64,000 nt of DNA from Pseudomonas sp. FP2196 (GTDB lineage: Bacteria > Pseudomonadota > Gammaproteobacteria > Pseudomonadales > Pseudomonadaceae), in the NCBI RefSeq assembly GCF_030687715.1, contig NZ_CP117445.1, positions 375,501 through 439,500 on the forward strand. The letters are read 5' to 3'. Shown one piece after another: positions 10,002 through 19,146 of the stretch. The notes beneath the pieces were generated by a model. It worked only from the letters and a program-made list of their open reading frames with translations. It did no database searches and was not told the DNA's origin. The position numbers and the translations under genes are program-made. Within the stretch, counting starts at the first letter, position 1. Each line of letters starts with the position of its first letter.

Positions 10002-10571
10002 ATGAAGCGGTTATTGCTAATCCTTTTTGCCGGCCTGGTACTGGCCGGCTGCGCCAGTTCCGGCGTGGATCCGTTGGCGCCGAAAACCGTCAACAGCGTC
10101 AATCTCAAGCGTTACCAGGGCACCTGGTATGAACTGGCGCGCTTGCCGATGTACTTCCAGCGCAATTGCGCGCAATCCGAAGCCCATTACACCCTCAAGC
10201 CTGACGGTAATGTCGCGGTGCTCAATCGCTGCCTGACTCCGGACTGGCAATGGGAAGAAGCCAAGGGCACGGCTTATCCACAGGTGCCGGGCAAGACCGA
10301 CAAGCTATGGGTCGAGTTCGATACCTGGTTCTCACGGTTGATTCCGGGTGTGGCGAAAGGCGAATACTGGGTGTTGTACGTCAGCGATGACTACAAGACT
10401 GCCATCGTCGGCGATCCGAGTCGCAAGTACATGTGGCTGTTGTCGCGCACACCGACCGTCAACGGTGTGGTGCGCGAAGAGCTGTTGAGCAAGGCGCGTC
10501 AGCAGGGTTATGACACCACGCGGTTGATCTGGCGGGCGTCAGATCGGCAGATGGCCAAGACCTCGAATTAA
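10002..10571 (+). CDS. blc: Outer-membrane lipocalin (Blc type)
   Basis: A 189-residue lipoprotein. The signal peptide ends in the lipobox LAGC. The lipocalin signature GTWYELARLP follows at about residue 40, and later strands WVLYVSDDYKTAIVGDPSRKYMWLLSRTP form the rest of the beta barrel. Bacterial Blc proteins bind lysophospholipids or fatty acids and are anchored in the outer membrane. Same strand and close spacing suggest cotranscription with the small lipoprotein upstream. Identification is firm; the natural ligand is unknown. Confidence 0.92.
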   Translation: MKRLLLILFAGLVLAGCASSGVDPLAPKTVNSVNLKRYQGTWYELARLPMYFQRNCAQSEAHYTLKPDGNVAVLNRCLTPDWQWEEAKGTAYPQVPGKTDKLWVEFDTWFSRLIPGVAKGEYWVLYVSDDYKTAIVGDPSRKYMWLLSRTPTVNGVVREELLSKARQQGYDTTRLIWRASDRQMAKTSN

Positions 10572-10576
10572 CAGCG

Positions 10577-10651
10577 AAAAGATCGCAGCCTTCGGCAGCT
10601 ACAGGGTGGACACATTTCCCATGTAGGAGCTGCCGAAGGCTGCGATCTTTT
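10577..10651. repeat. REP doublet, GATCGCAGCC family
   Basis: AAAAGATCGCAGCCTTCGGC and its complement face each other between the convergent blc and hutF genes. The hairpin is flanked by A and T runs on both sides, so it could terminate transcription in either direction. Confidence 0.85.
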
Positions 10652-10657
10652 GCTTTT

Positions 10658-12022
10658 CTAGCCTAAAAGGTCGCGCAGGACTTGGGTGAAGGCGCGAGCG
10701 CTGTCCTCTTCCCCGGCATGCCGCCCATCACGCACCACCCACTGGCCATTGACCAGCACATCGCGAAACTGACGATCGCCGCCGGCAAACAACCAGCGAT
10801 TCAAAATCCCGTCGCCAGTGGCTGTCGCCAGATACGGATCGTTGCCATCGAGCACAATCCAGTCCGCACGTTTGCCAACCTCCAGCGCACCAATCGGTTG
10901 CCCCAGTGCCTGAGCGCCGCCCTCCAGCGCCGCGTCGTACAGAGTGCGCCCGACCATAGGCTGATCCGCGCCATACAAACGGTTGCGTCGCTGATCGCGC
11001 AGACGCTGGCCGTATTCCAGCCAACGCAACTCTTCCACGACGCTGAGCGACACATGGCTGTCGGAACCGATGCCCATGCGCCCGCCCTGTGCGAGGAAAT
11101 CCACCGCCGGGAAAATCCCGTCGCCGAGGTTGGCTTCAGTGGTCAGGCACAGACCGGCGATGGCGCGACTCTTAGCCATCAGCGTGACTTCTTCCGGGTT
11201 GGCGTGAGTGGCGTGAACCAGGCACCAGCGCTGATCGACTTCGGTGTTTTCGTACAGCCATTGCAGCGGACGACGACCGCTCCAGCTCAGGCAGTCATCG
11301 ACTTCCTTCTGCTGTTCGGCGATGTGAATGTGCACTGGGCATTGTTTGTCGCTGGCGGCCAACACTTCACTGATTTGCTGCGGGGTGACCGCGCGCAACG
11401 AGTGGAAACACAGACCCAGCGATTGCGCCTTCTGTTGCGCCAGCAGCGGCTGCAAACGCGATTGCAGATTCAGGTAATTTTCGGTGCTGTTGATGAAACG
11501 GCGCTGGCCATCGTTGGGTAACTGGCCGCCGAAACCGGAGTGGCTGTACAGCACTGGCAGCAAGGTCAGACCAATGCCGCTTTCACTTGCCGCCTGGCTG
11601 ATACGCAAAGCGAGTTCAGCCGGATCCGCATAAGGCTGGCCATTGCTGTCGTGGTGCACATAGTGGAATTCAGCGACCGAGGTGTAACCGGCCTTGAGCA
11701 TTTCGATGTACAGCTGTCGGGCGATGACGCCGAGTTGATCGGGGCTGATTTTTCCGACGAGCCGGTACATCAAATCGCGCCACGTCCAGAAACTGTCGTT
11801 GGGATTACCGGCCACTTCGGCCAAACCGGCCATTGCTCGCTGGAACGCGTGGGAGTGCAGATTGGGCATCCCCGGCAGCAGCGGGCCGCTTAACCGTTCG
11901 GCGCCATCTGCGGTGGAATCGGCCTGGATTTGGGTCAACACGCCATCGGCGCTGACCTCAAGACGTACATTGTTGGCCCATCCGTTAGGCAGCAGCGCGC
12001 GTTCGGCAAAGAAAGCGGACAT
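10658..12022 (-). CDS. hutF: Formimidoylglutamate deiminase
   Basis: Converts N-formimino-L-glutamate to N-formyl-L-glutamate and ammonia, the fourth step of the five-step histidine pathway used by pseudomonads. The 454-residue amidohydrolase shows the metal-binding NLHSHAFQRAMAG motif near residue 54, the metal/substrate region HIHIAEQQKEV (near 232), LVHATHA (near 270) and IGSDSHVS (near 320). It is transcribed away from hutC, leaving a 106-base shared control region with a HutC-type site. Together with hutG downstream in the locus this confirms the HutF/HutG route rather than direct HutG formiminoglutamase chemistry. Confidence 0.96.
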   Translation of the reverse strand: MSAFFAERALLPNGWANNVRLEVSADGVLTQIQADSTADGAERLSGPLLPGMPNLHSHAFQRAMAGLAEVAGNPNDSFWTWRDLMYRLVGKISPDQLGVIARQLYIEMLKAGYTSVAEFHYVHHDSNGQPYADPAELALRISQAASESGIGLTLLPVLYSHSGFGGQLPNDGQRRFINSTENYLNLQSRLQPLLAQQKAQSLGLCFHSLRAVTPQQISEVLAASDKQCPVHIHIAEQQKEVDDCLSWSGRRPLQWLYENTEVDQRWCLVHATHANPEEVTLMAKSRAIAGLCLTTEANLGDGIFPAVDFLAQGGRMGIGSDSHVSLSVVEELRWLEYGQRLRDQRRNRLYGADQPMVGRTLYDAALEGGAQALGQPIGALEVGKRADWIVLDGNDPYLATATGDGILNRWLFAGGDRQFRDVLVNGQWVVRDGRHAGEEDSARAFTQVLRDLLG

Positions 12023-12048
12023 GGTTCAGCACCCCATCGTGTGTTATT

Positions 12049-12058
12049 TGTATATACA
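12049..12058. promoter_or_regulatory. Probable HutC operator in the hutF-hutC intergenic region
   Basis: TGTATATACA is an inverted repeat of the TGTA-N2-TACA type. It is followed by another TATACA half-site ending at 12065. The same core occurs at the hutU promoter in this window. The position between divergent hutF and hutC suits autoregulation by HutC and repression of hutF. Confidence 0.65.
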
Positions 12059-12128
12059 TATACAGACGTTTGCCTGCCCGGTAAACTCCGGCAAGCTAGC
12101 AACCTCTACCGACGAACAAGGATCCACC

Positions 12129-12878
12129 GTGCCGACTCCGCCTCCAGTTTCCCCGTTGGCCGCGAACATGGGCGACAGTCCGGCGCCCTTGTACGCCCGC
12201 GTCAAACAGATGATCACCCAGCAGATCGACAGCGGTAACTGGCCGCCGCACTACCGCGTGCCGTCGGAAAGCGAACTGGTCAATCAGCTCGGTTTCAGCC
12301 GCATGACCATCAACCGCGCGCTGCGCGAGATGACCGCCGACGGCCTGCTAGTGCGTATGCAAGGCGTCGGCACTTTCGTCGCTGAACCGAAGAGCCAGTC
12401 CGCGCTGTTCGAAGTGCACAACATCGCCGACGAAATCGCCTCGCGCGGCCATCGCCACACTTGCCAGGTCATTACCCTCGAAGAAGAGGCCGCCGGCTCC
12501 GAACGCGCACTGGCACTGGACATGCGCGAAGGGCAGAAGGTGTTTCACTCGCTGATCGTGCATTACGAAAACGACATTCCGGTGCAAATCGAAGACCGTT
12601 TCGTCAACGCGCTGGTCGCCCCGGAATACCTCAAGCAGGACTTCACCCTGCAAACGCCTTACGCCTACCTCAACCAGGTCGCGCCGCTGACCGAGGGCGA
12701 GCATGTGGTTGAAGCAATCCTGGCCGAGTCGTCCGAGTGCAAGTTGCTGCAGATCGAAAAAGGCGAGCCGTGCCTGCTGATTCGCCGTCGCACATGGTCG
12801 GGCCGTCAGCCGGTGACTGCGGCGCGGTTGATCCACCCGGGTTCTCGTCATCGTCTGGAAGGTCGGTTCCATAAATAG
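12129..12878 (+). CDS. hutC: Histidine utilization repressor, GntR/HutC family
   Basis: A 249-residue regulator. The N-terminal winged helix-turn-helix (about residues 20-90) has YRVPSESELVNQLGFSRMTI and the GTFVAEPKS end. The C-terminal UTRA effector domain includes FHSLIVHYENDIPVQIEDRFVN and ends in TAARLIHPGSRHRLEGRF. HutC proteins repress hut genes and are released by urocanate (family knowledge). The GTG at 12129 is chosen because AAGGA lies 6 bases before it and the resulting length matches known HutC proteins; a longer frame upstream runs through the intergenic region. hutD follows after 9 bases. Confidence 0.95.
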   Translation: MPTPPPVSPLAANMGDSPAPLYARVKQMITQQIDSGNWPPHYRVPSESELVNQLGFSRMTINRALREMTADGLLVRMQGVGTFVAEPKSQSALFEVHNIADEIASRGHRHTCQVITLEEEAAGSERALALDMREGQKVFHSLIVHYENDIPVQIEDRFVNALVAPEYLKQDFTLQTPYAYLNQVAPLTEGEHVVEAILAESSECKLLQIEKGEPCLLIRRRTWSGRQPVTAARLIHPGSRHRLEGRFHK

Positions 12879-12887
12879 AGAGCATAA

Positions 12888-13457
12888 ATGAGTGAAGTTA
12901 AGGTTTTACGCGCCGAAGGCTATCCGCGCATGCCGTGGAAAAACGGCGGCGGCAGCACCGAAGAAATCACCCGTGACGCTGGCGCAGGGCTTGATGGTTT
13001 TGGCTGGCGCCTGTCGATTGCCGACATCGCCGAGTCCGGCGGTTTCTCAAGCTTCGCCGGATACCAGCGCGTAATCACCGTGCTGCAGGGTGACGGCATG
13101 ACGCTGTGTGTCGACGGTGACGACACCCGCCCATTGTTACCCCTCGACCCGTTTGCTTTCAGTGGTGAGAGCCAGGTTTCCTGCACGCTGCTCGGCGGTT
13201 CGATCCGCGATTTCAACCTGATCTACGCGCCGCAGCGTTACCGCGCGCGGTTGCAATGGCTGGAGGGTGAGCAGCGGTTTTTCAGTTCGGCGGGGACGGT
13301 GCTGGTGTTCAGTGTCAGTGAGTTGCTGCAAGTGCAGGTCGGTGAAAGTGTTTCGCAGTTGGGGCGACATGATTGTCTGCAACTGGACGGTAACAGTGGG
13401 TTGGTCGAAGTTGCCGTTGATGCGGGTTGCTGTGTCATTGAGCTGACGGCACGCTGA
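12888..13457 (+). CDS. hutD: HutD family cupin protein
   Basis: A 189-residue protein of the HutD family. The N-terminal MPWKNGGGSTEEITRD block (about residues 11-26), the FGWRLSIADIAESGGFS segment and the central FNLIYAP stretch are characteristic of this bicupin fold. HutD is needed for fitness on histidine in fluorescent pseudomonads and has been proposed to moderate hut expression, perhaps by binding a pathway metabolite; its biochemical role is not settled. It is cotranscribed with hutC. Confidence 0.93.
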   Translation: MSEVKVLRAEGYPRMPWKNGGGSTEEITRDAGAGLDGFGWRLSIADIAESGGFSSFAGYQRVITVLQGDGMTLCVDGDDTRPLLPLDPFAFSGESQVSCTLLGGSIRDFNLIYAPQRYRARLQWLEGEQRFFSSAGTVLVFSVSELLQVQVGESVSQLGRHDCLQLDGNSGLVEVAVDAGCCVIELTAR

Positions 13458-13469
13458 TCCAAAAATCTT

Positions 13470-13548
13470 AAAAGATCGCAGCCTTCGGCAGCTCCTACAG
13501 GGTGTATATCAATCCCACTGTAGGAGCTGCCGAAGGCTGCGATCTTTT
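13470..13548. repeat. REP doublet, GATCGCAGCC family
   Basis: Inverted arms AAAAGATCGCAGCCTTCGGC and complement lie just after hutD. They separate the hutCD unit from the hutU promoter and may terminate hutCD. The sequence from 13549 to 13740 shows no gene; a TTGTACA half-site occurs near 13719. Confidence 0.85.
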
Positions 13549-13740
13549 GCTTTTAGGGTGTTCCCAACCCACGCACCAACTTGTTACCGAACGCCCCAGC
13601 GTGGCGCAAAATCACGCTTTCGTAACAATCCCCCAACTCCCCAAAATACTCCCGCGAAAAATTTCATCCACGCCAGAACCCTTGATTCAGGCGACCTCCA
13701 GCCCTGCGCGCAATTTTTCTTGTACACCCCTCCAATAAGT

Positions 13741-13756
13741 TGGCCGCTTGATTGCA
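13741..13756 (+). promoter_or_regulatory. Sigma-54 (-24/-12) promoter of the hutU operon
   Basis: TGGCCGCTTGATTGCA has the invariant GG and GC dinucleotides separated by exactly 10 bases and fits the TGGCACG-N4-TTGCA consensus closely. It is the only good promoter candidate in the 435-base gap before hutU. Sigma-54 control fits the known activation of hut genes by CbrB/NtrC-type activators in Pseudomonas. Transcription would start near 13766. Confidence 0.75.
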
Positions 13757-13760
13757 TATG

Positions 13761-13774
13761 CTTGTATGTACAAG
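13761..13774. promoter_or_regulatory. HutC operator overlapping the predicted hutU start site
   Basis: CTTGTATGTACAAG is an inverted repeat, CTTGTA-N2-TACAAG, placed 4 bases after the -12 element so that it covers the predicted transcription start. It shares the TGTA-N2-TACA core with the hutF-hutC site. HutC bound here would block open-complex formation or escape. Confidence 0.78.
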
Positions 13775-13892
13775 TAAAGACGTATGCGTATAAGCCGCAG
13801 CGTCCACTGATTCGCTTGCCGCGCATTGAAGCGCGCAGGCTGCTTGCCCACTGCCAGGGTTGGTTTGAATTGATCGCTGAGGAGTCTTTTTC

Positions 13893-15590
13893 GTGACTGA
13901 CAAGAAAACTACCGCCGCTTCTTATACAAAGCATCGTGACGTTGAAATCCGTGCCGCACGCGGCAACAAGCTGACCGCCAAGAGCTGGCTGACCGAAGCG
14001 CCGCTGCGCATGCTGATGAACAACCTCGACCCGGAAGTGGCCGAGAACCCGAAAGAGCTGGTGGTCTACGGCGGTATCGGTCGCGCCGCCCGTAACTGGG
14101 AGTGCTACGACAAGATCGTCGAGAGCCTGACCAACCTGAATGACGACGAGACCCTGCTGGTGCAATCCGGCAAGCCGGTCGGCGTATTCAAGACCCACAG
14201 CAACGCCCCGCGCGTACTGATCGCCAACTCCAACCTGGTGCCACACTGGGCGAGCTGGGAGCATTTCAACGAACTCGACGCCAAAGGCCTGGCCATGTAC
14301 GGCCAGATGACCGCCGGCAGTTGGATCTACATCGGCAGCCAAGGCATCGTTCAAGGCACCTACGAAACCTTCGTTGAGGCAGGTCGTCAGCACTACAACG
14401 ACAACCTCACCGGCAAGTGGGTGCTGACCGCCGGTCTGGGCGGCATGGGCGGCGCTCAGCCGCTGGCCGCAACCCTGGCCGGCGCCTGCTCGCTGAACAT
14501 CGAATGCCAGCAGGTCAGCATCGATTTCCGCCTGAAAAGCCGTTACGTCGACGAGCAAGCCACCGATCTCGACGACGCGCTGGCGCGCATCGCCAAGTAC
14601 ACCAAAGAAGGTAAAGCGATCTCCATCGCGCTGCTGGGCAACGCTGCAGAAATCCTGCCGGAACTGGTCAAGCGCGGCGTGCGCCCGGACATGGTCACCG
14701 ACCAGACCAGCGCCCATGACCCACTCAACGGCTACCTGCCGGCCGGCTGGACCTGGGACGAATACCGCGCCCGCGCCAAGACCGAACCGGCCGCTGTGAT
14801 CAAGGCTGCCAAGCAGTCGATGGCCGTGCACGTCAACGCGATGCTGGAATTCCAGAAGCAAGGCATCCCGACCTTCGACTATGGCAACAACATCCGTCAG
14901 ATGGCGCAGGAAGAAGGCGTCGAGAACGCGTTCGACTTCCCGGGTTTCGTGCCGGCTTACATCCGTCCGCTGTTCTGCCGTGGCATCGGCCCGTTCCGTT
15001 GGGCGGCGCTGTCGGGTGATCCGCAAGACATCTACAAAACCGACGCCAAGGTCAAAGAGCTGATCCCGGACGACGCCCACTTGCACAACTGGCTGGACAT
15101 GGCCCGCGAGCGCATCAGCTTCCAGGGTCTGCCGGCACGTATCTGCTGGGTTGGCCTGGGCCTGCGCGCCAAGCTCGGTCTGGCGTTCAACGAAATGGTC
15201 CGCAGCGGTGAGCTGTCGGCGCCGATCGTGATCGGGCGCGACCACCTCGATTCCGGCTCGGTGGCCAGCCCGAACCGTGAAACCGAATCGATGCAGGACG
15301 GTTCCGACGCCGTGTCCGACTGGCCACTGCTCAACGCTCTGCTGAATACCGCGAGCGGCGCGACCTGGGTTTCCCTGCACCACGGCGGTGGCGTCGGCAT
15401 GGGCTTCTCCCAGCACTCGGGCATGGTGATTGTCTGCGACGGTACGGACGAAGCGGCCGAGCGTATTGCCCGCGTGCTGCACAACGACCCGGCCACCGGT
15501 GTCATGCGTCACGCCGATGCCGGTTATCAGATCGCCATCGACTGCGCGAAGGAACAGGGCCTGAACCTGCCGATGATTACCGGTAAATAA
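13893..15590 (+). CDS. hutU: Urocanate hydratase (urocanase)
   Basis: Converts urocanate to imidazolonepropionate, the second step of histidine breakdown, using tightly bound NAD+. The protein has 565 residues, the usual length. Visible motifs are [15 protein letters not shown] near residue 50, the nucleotide-binding [18 protein letters not shown] near 180, and FDYGNNIRQ plus [16 protein letters not shown] in the middle of the protein. The start is GTG with GAGGAG 8 bases upstream. It is the first gene of the long catabolic operon behind a sigma-54 promoter and HutC operator. Confidence 0.98.
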   Translation: MTDKKTTAASYTKHRDVEIRAARGNKLTAKSWLTEAPLRMLMNNLDPEVAENPKELVVYGGIGRAARNWECYDKIVESLTNLNDDETLLVQSGKPVGVFKTHSNAPRVLIANSNLVPHWASWEHFNELDAKGLAMYGQMTAGSWIYIGSQGIVQGTYETFVEAGRQHYNDNLTGKWVLTAGLGGMGGAQPLAATLAGACSLNIECQQVSIDFRLKSRYVDEQATDLDDALARIAKYTKEGKAISIALLGNAAEILPELVKRGVRPDMVTDQTSAHDPLNGYLPAGWTWDEYRARAKTEPAAVIKAAKQSMAVHVNAMLEFQKQGIPTFDYGNNIRQMAQEEGVENAFDFPGFVPAYIRPLFCRGIGPFRWAALSGDPQDIYKTDAKVKELIPDDAHLHNWLDMARERISFQGLPARICWVGLGLRAKLGLAFNEMVRSGELSAPIVIGRDHLDSGSVASPNRETESMQDGSDAVSDWPLLNALLNTASGATWVSLHHGGGVGMGFSQHSGMVIVCDGTDEAAERIARVLHNDPATGVMRHADAGYQIAIDCAKEQGLNLPMITGK

Positions 15591-15602
15591 AACGCAAAAC
15601 CC

Positions 15603-15684
15603 CTGTAGGAGCTGCCGCAGGCTGCGATCTTTTGATGTTGTTTTTTTAAGATCAAAAGATCGCAGCCTGCGGCAGCTCCTACAG
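15603..15684. repeat. Perfect long REP hairpin between hutU and the permease gene
   Basis: Two perfectly complementary 34-base arms (15603-15636 and 15651-15684) of the GATCGCAGCCTGCGGCAG type flank a 14-base centre. It sits inside the predicted hut operon transcript, so it would fold into a stable RNA stem just after hutU. Confidence 0.92.
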
Positions 15685-15713
15685 AGAATCTAACAATCCA
15701 CAGAGGTTGAACC

Positions 15714-17186
15714 ATGGCTGTCAGTCCCGATCGTGCAGGCAACAAACCGTTGATCGAAAGGCGTTCGATCGACTACATCCCGGAAGCGGAAAGACACGGT
15801 CGTCTGTTCAGCCAATTCACCTTGTGGATGGGTGCCAACCTGCAAATCACGGCGATTGTCACCGGGGCGTTGGCCGTGGTGCTGGGCGGTGATGTGTTCT
15901 GGTCGTTGATCGGTCTGTTGATCGGTCAACTGCTGGGCGGCGCGGTGATGGCGCTGCATGCGGCGCAAGGGCCGAAACTGGGTCTGCCGCAGATGATTTC
16001 CAGTCGCGTGCAGTTCGGGGTTTATGGCGCAGCCATCCCGATCGTGCTGGTGTGCCTGATGTACCTGGGCTTCACCGCAACGGGCACGGTGCTTTCCGGC
16101 CAGGCACTGGGCCAGTTGTTTGGCGTCAGCGACAGCATCGGCATTCTGATTTTCGCCAGTGTCATCGTGCTGGTGACGGTGATGGGTTATCGAGTGATCC
16201 ACTGGATTGGCCGCGTCGCCAGCGTCATTGGCGTGATTGCCTTCGTTTTCCTGTTCTGGCGTCTGATGAGCCAGACCGACGTCGGCGCACTGATGCAAAT
16301 CCGCCACTTCAGCTGGAGCAGCTTCCTGCTGGCGGTGTCGCTCGCGGCCTCCTGGCAGATCGCTTTCGGCCCTTACGTGGCGGACTATTCCCGTTACCTG
16401 CCGAGCAAGACCTCAGCGGTGAAAACCTTTTTCGCCGCCGGCGCCGGTTCGGTGATTGGCGCACAAGTGGCGATGATCCTCGGTGTATTCGCTGCCGCTT
16501 CGGCCAACGACCAGTTCGCCGGCCATGAAGTGGCTTACATCGTCGGTCTGGGTGGGACCGGTGCCACCGCAGCGCTGCTGTACTTCAGCATTGCGTTCGG
16601 CAAGGTGACCATTTCGACGCTGAACTCCTACGGCAGCTTCATGTGCATCGCCACCATCATCAGCGGTTTCAAAGGTCATCTGCAGGTCTCGCGCATGCAG
16701 CGTCTGGTGTTCGTGCTGTTCATCGTCGGCGCGGCGACGCTGATCGCGTTGCTCGGTCAGCATTCGTTCCTCGGTGCGTTCAAGTCTTTCATCCTGTTCC
16801 TGCTCGCGTTCTTCACGCCGTGGAGCGCGATCAACCTGGTGGACTACTACTGCATCACTCGCGAGCGCTATGACGTGCCGGCGCTGGCCGATCCGAACGG
16901 TCGCTATGGTCGCTGGAACATGCTCGGTATCAGCGTCTATGTCTTTGGCGTGCTGGTGCAGTTGCCGTTCATCTCCACCAAGTTCTACACAGGTCCCTTG
17001 GTAGCTGCCCTCGGTGATGTGGATATCTCCTGGATCATCGGTCTGGTGCTGCCTGCCGCTGTGTATTACGTGTGCGCAAAAAAATGGCACAGCCCAGTAC
17101 CCGATCAACTGATTCTGCCGGTCGAGCAGGACAGCGTTGTACAACCTAAAACAAGTGGGGCCGTTCGCGCTGCGGCGCAGGCCTGA
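15714..17186 (+). CDS. NCS1-family permease, probable urocanate (or related base) transporter
   Basis: A 490-residue membrane protein with about twelve hydrophobic helices. The pattern resembles cytosine/purine NCS1 symporters: WMGANLQITAIVTGAL at about residues 40-55, ASWQIAFGPYVADYSRYLP near 215 and TPWSAINLVDYYCITRERYDV near 365. In hut loci of other Pseudomonas a protein of this family follows hutU and is regarded as the urocanate importer, so this is the likely role here. The substrate cannot be proven from sequence, and cytosine or another heterocycle remains possible. It is transcribed after hutU past the long hairpin. Confidence 0.85.
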   Translation: MAVSPDRAGNKPLIERRSIDYIPEAERHGRLFSQFTLWMGANLQITAIVTGALAVVLGGDVFWSLIGLLIGQLLGGAVMALHAAQGPKLGLPQMISSRVQFGVYGAAIPIVLVCLMYLGFTATGTVLSGQALGQLFGVSDSIGILIFASVIVLVTVMGYRVIHWIGRVASVIGVIAFVFLFWRLMSQTDVGALMQIRHFSWSSFLLAVSLAASWQIAFGPYVADYSRYLPSKTSAVKTFFAAGAGSVIGAQVAMILGVFAAASANDQFAGHEVAYIVGLGGTGATAALLYFSIAFGKVTISTLNSYGSFMCIATIISGFKGHLQVSRMQRLVFVLFIVGAATLIALLGQHSFLGAFKSFILFLLAFFTPWSAINLVDYYCITRERYDVPALADPNGRYGRWNMLGISVYVFGVLVQLPFISTKFYTGPLVAALGDVDISWIIGLVLPAAVYYVCAKKWHSPVPDQLILPVEQDSVVQPKTSGAVRAAAQA

Positions 17187-17255
17187 TTGGACGTGGACAG
17201 GGCTGGATGCCTCTTGACTGCCGTAAGCCAATTCATGATTAGGAGCGTCGCAATA

Positions 17256-18224
17256 ATGAAATCGAACAAGACCCTGCTGACTACATTGCTGTCCATGGGC
17301 CTGTTGGCCAGCGCTGGCGCAACTCAAGCCGCCGGCTGGTGCGAATCGGGCAAACCGGTGAAATTCGCCGGTCTGAACTGGGAAAGCGGCATGCTGCTGA
17401 CCGACGTCCTGCAAGTGGTGCTGGAAAAAGGTTACGACTGCAAGACCGACAGCCTGCCAGGCAACTCCATCACCATGGAAAACGCCCTGAGCAGCAACGA
17501 CATTCAAGTGTTTGCCGAAGAGTGGGTCGGCCGCAGCGAAGTCTGGAACAAGGCCGAGAAGGCCGGCAAGGTGGTCGGGGTTGGCGCTCCGGTCGTCGGC
17601 GCCGTTGAAGGCTGGTACGTGCCGCGTTACGTGATCGAAGGCGATGCCAAGCGCAAGCTTGAGCCGAAAGCCCCGGATCTGAAAAACATTGCCGATCTGG
17701 GCAAATACGCCGCCGTGTTCAAAGACGCCGAAGAACCCTCCAAAGGCCGTTTCTACAACTGCCCGGCCGGCTGGACTTGTGAGCTGGACAACAGCGAAAT
17801 GCTCAAAAGCTACGGCCTGGAAAGCAGCTACACCAACTTCCGTCCGGGCACGGGACCTGCGCTGGATGCGGCGGTGCTGTCGAGCTACAAGCGTGGCGAG
17901 CCGATCCTGTTCTACTACTGGTCGCCAACCCCGCTGATGGGCCAGGTCGATCTGGTCAAACTGGAAGAAAAACCGGGCGTCGACAAGACCGTGAGCATCA
18001 AGGTTGGCCTGTCGAAAACCTTCCACGACGAAGCCCCGGAACTGGTGGCGGTGCTGGAAAAGGTCAACCTGCCCATCGACCTGCTGAACCAGAATCTCGG
18101 GCGCATGGCGAAGGAACGTATCGAGTCGCCAAAACTGGCGAAAATCTTCCTCAAGGAACATCCTGAAGTCTGGCACGCCTGGGTGAGCGAAGACGCAGCC
18201 AAAAAGATCGACGCGGCCTTGTAG
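17256..18224 (+). CDS. hutX: Histidine ABC transporter, substrate-binding protein
   Basis: A 322-residue periplasmic protein. The signal peptide ends near ATQAAG. The mature protein belongs to the OpuAC/ProX family (substrate-binding proteins of quaternary-amine and histidine/proline importers), with VKFAGLNWESGMLLTDVLQVVLE at its start and FRPGTGPALDAAV in the second lobe. The ATG at 17256 has AGGAG 10 bases upstream; a longer in-frame leader would spoil the signal peptide. Conserved Cys residues (WCESGK; NCPAGWTC) may form disulphides. Its place in the hut operon before permease and ATPase genes points to histidine as substrate. Confidence 0.9.
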   Translation: MKSNKTLLTTLLSMGLLASAGATQAAGWCESGKPVKFAGLNWESGMLLTDVLQVVLEKGYDCKTDSLPGNSITMENALSSNDIQVFAEEWVGRSEVWNKAEKAGKVVGVGAPVVGAVEGWYVPRYVIEGDAKRKLEPKAPDLKNIADLGKYAAVFKDAEEPSKGRFYNCPAGWTCELDNSEMLKSYGLESSYTNFRPGTGPALDAAVLSSYKRGEPILFYYWSPTPLMGQVDLVKLEEKPGVDKTVSIKVGLSKTFHDEAPELVAVLEKVNLPIDLLNQNLGRMAKERIESPKLAKIFLKEHPEVWHAWVSEDAAKKIDAAL

Positions 18225-18294
18225 GTCGAGTTTCTCCGGCTGCCGGCCACGGCAGTCGGACGCTTGATCGCAACCCCTTGATTGAGAGTCTCTT

Positions 18295-19146
18295 ATGTTT
18301 CCCGAAAGCTTTACCTTTTCCATCGCCGACTGGGTCAACGGTTGGGTCGATTCGCTGGTCACCAACTACGGTGATGTGTTCCGTCACATCTCCGACACCC
18401 TGCTGTGGGCCATCGTCAATCTCGAAGGCCTGCTGCGTGCAGCGCCGTGGTGGTTGATGCTGGCGATTGTCGGTGTCGTCGCCTGGCATGCAACGCGCAA
18501 AGTCGTGACCACCGCCGTCATCGTCGGTCTGCTGTTCCTGGTGGGTGCTGTCGGCCTGTGGGACAAGCTTATGCAGACCCTGGCGCTGATGATGGTCGCA
18601 ACGATCATTTCGGTGCTGATCGGCATACCGCTGGGGATTCTCTCGGCGCGCAGCAATCGCCTGCGTTCGGTGCTGATGCCGCTGCTCGACATCATGCAGA
18701 CCATGCCAAGTTTCGTTTACCTGATCCCGGTGCTGATGCTGTTCGGCCTGGGTAAGGTCCCGGCGATTTTCGCCACGGTGATCTACGCCGCGCCACCGCT
18801 GATTCGCCTGACTGATCTGGGTATTCGTCAGGTCGACGGCGAAGTCATGGAAGCGATCAATGCCTTCGGTGCCAATCGCTGGCAGCAACTGTTCGGCGTG
18901 CAACTGCCGCTGGCCCTGCCGAGCATCATGGCCGGGATCAACCAGACCACCATGATGGCCCTGTCGATGGTGGTGATCGCCTCGATGATCGGCGCCCGTG
19001 GCCTGGGTGAAGATGTACTGGTGGGGATTCAGACCCTCAACGTCGGACGGGGTCTTGAGGCCGGTCTGGCGATCGTGATTCTCGCAGTGGTCATCGACCG
19101 CATTACTCAGGCGTACGGTCGGCCACGGCATGAGGTGAGCAAATGA
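18295..19146 (+). CDS. hutW: Histidine ABC transporter, permease
   Basis: A 283-residue integral membrane protein of the ProW type with about six hydrophobic helices. The cytoplasmic coupling loop carries the EAA motif in VMEAINAFGANRWQQLFGVQLPLALPSIMAGINQ. The N-terminal region WVNGWVDSLVTNYGDVFRHI precedes the first helix, as in glycine-betaine permeases. The last 4 bases overlap the ATPase gene, indicating translational coupling. Confidence 0.92.
   Translation: MFPESFTFSIADWVNGWVDSLVTNYGDVFRHISDTLLWAIVNLEGLLRAAPWWLMLAIVGVVAWHATRKVVTTAVIVGLLFLVGAVGLWDKLMQTLALMMVATIISVLIGIPLGILSARSNRLRSVLMPLLDIMQTMPSFVYLIPVLMLFGLGKVPAIFATVIYAAPPLIRLTDLGIRQVDGEVMEAINAFGANRWQQLFGVQLPLALPSIMAGINQTTMMALSMVVIASMIGARGLGEDVLVGIQTLNVGRGLEAGLAIVILAVVIDRITQAYGRPRHEVSK

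Noticed and set aside
16413..18365. Minus-strand open frame of about 650 codons across the NCS1 permease and hutX
   Set aside because: Antisense to two conserved genes, Gln/His/Asp-rich, without recognisable motifs.
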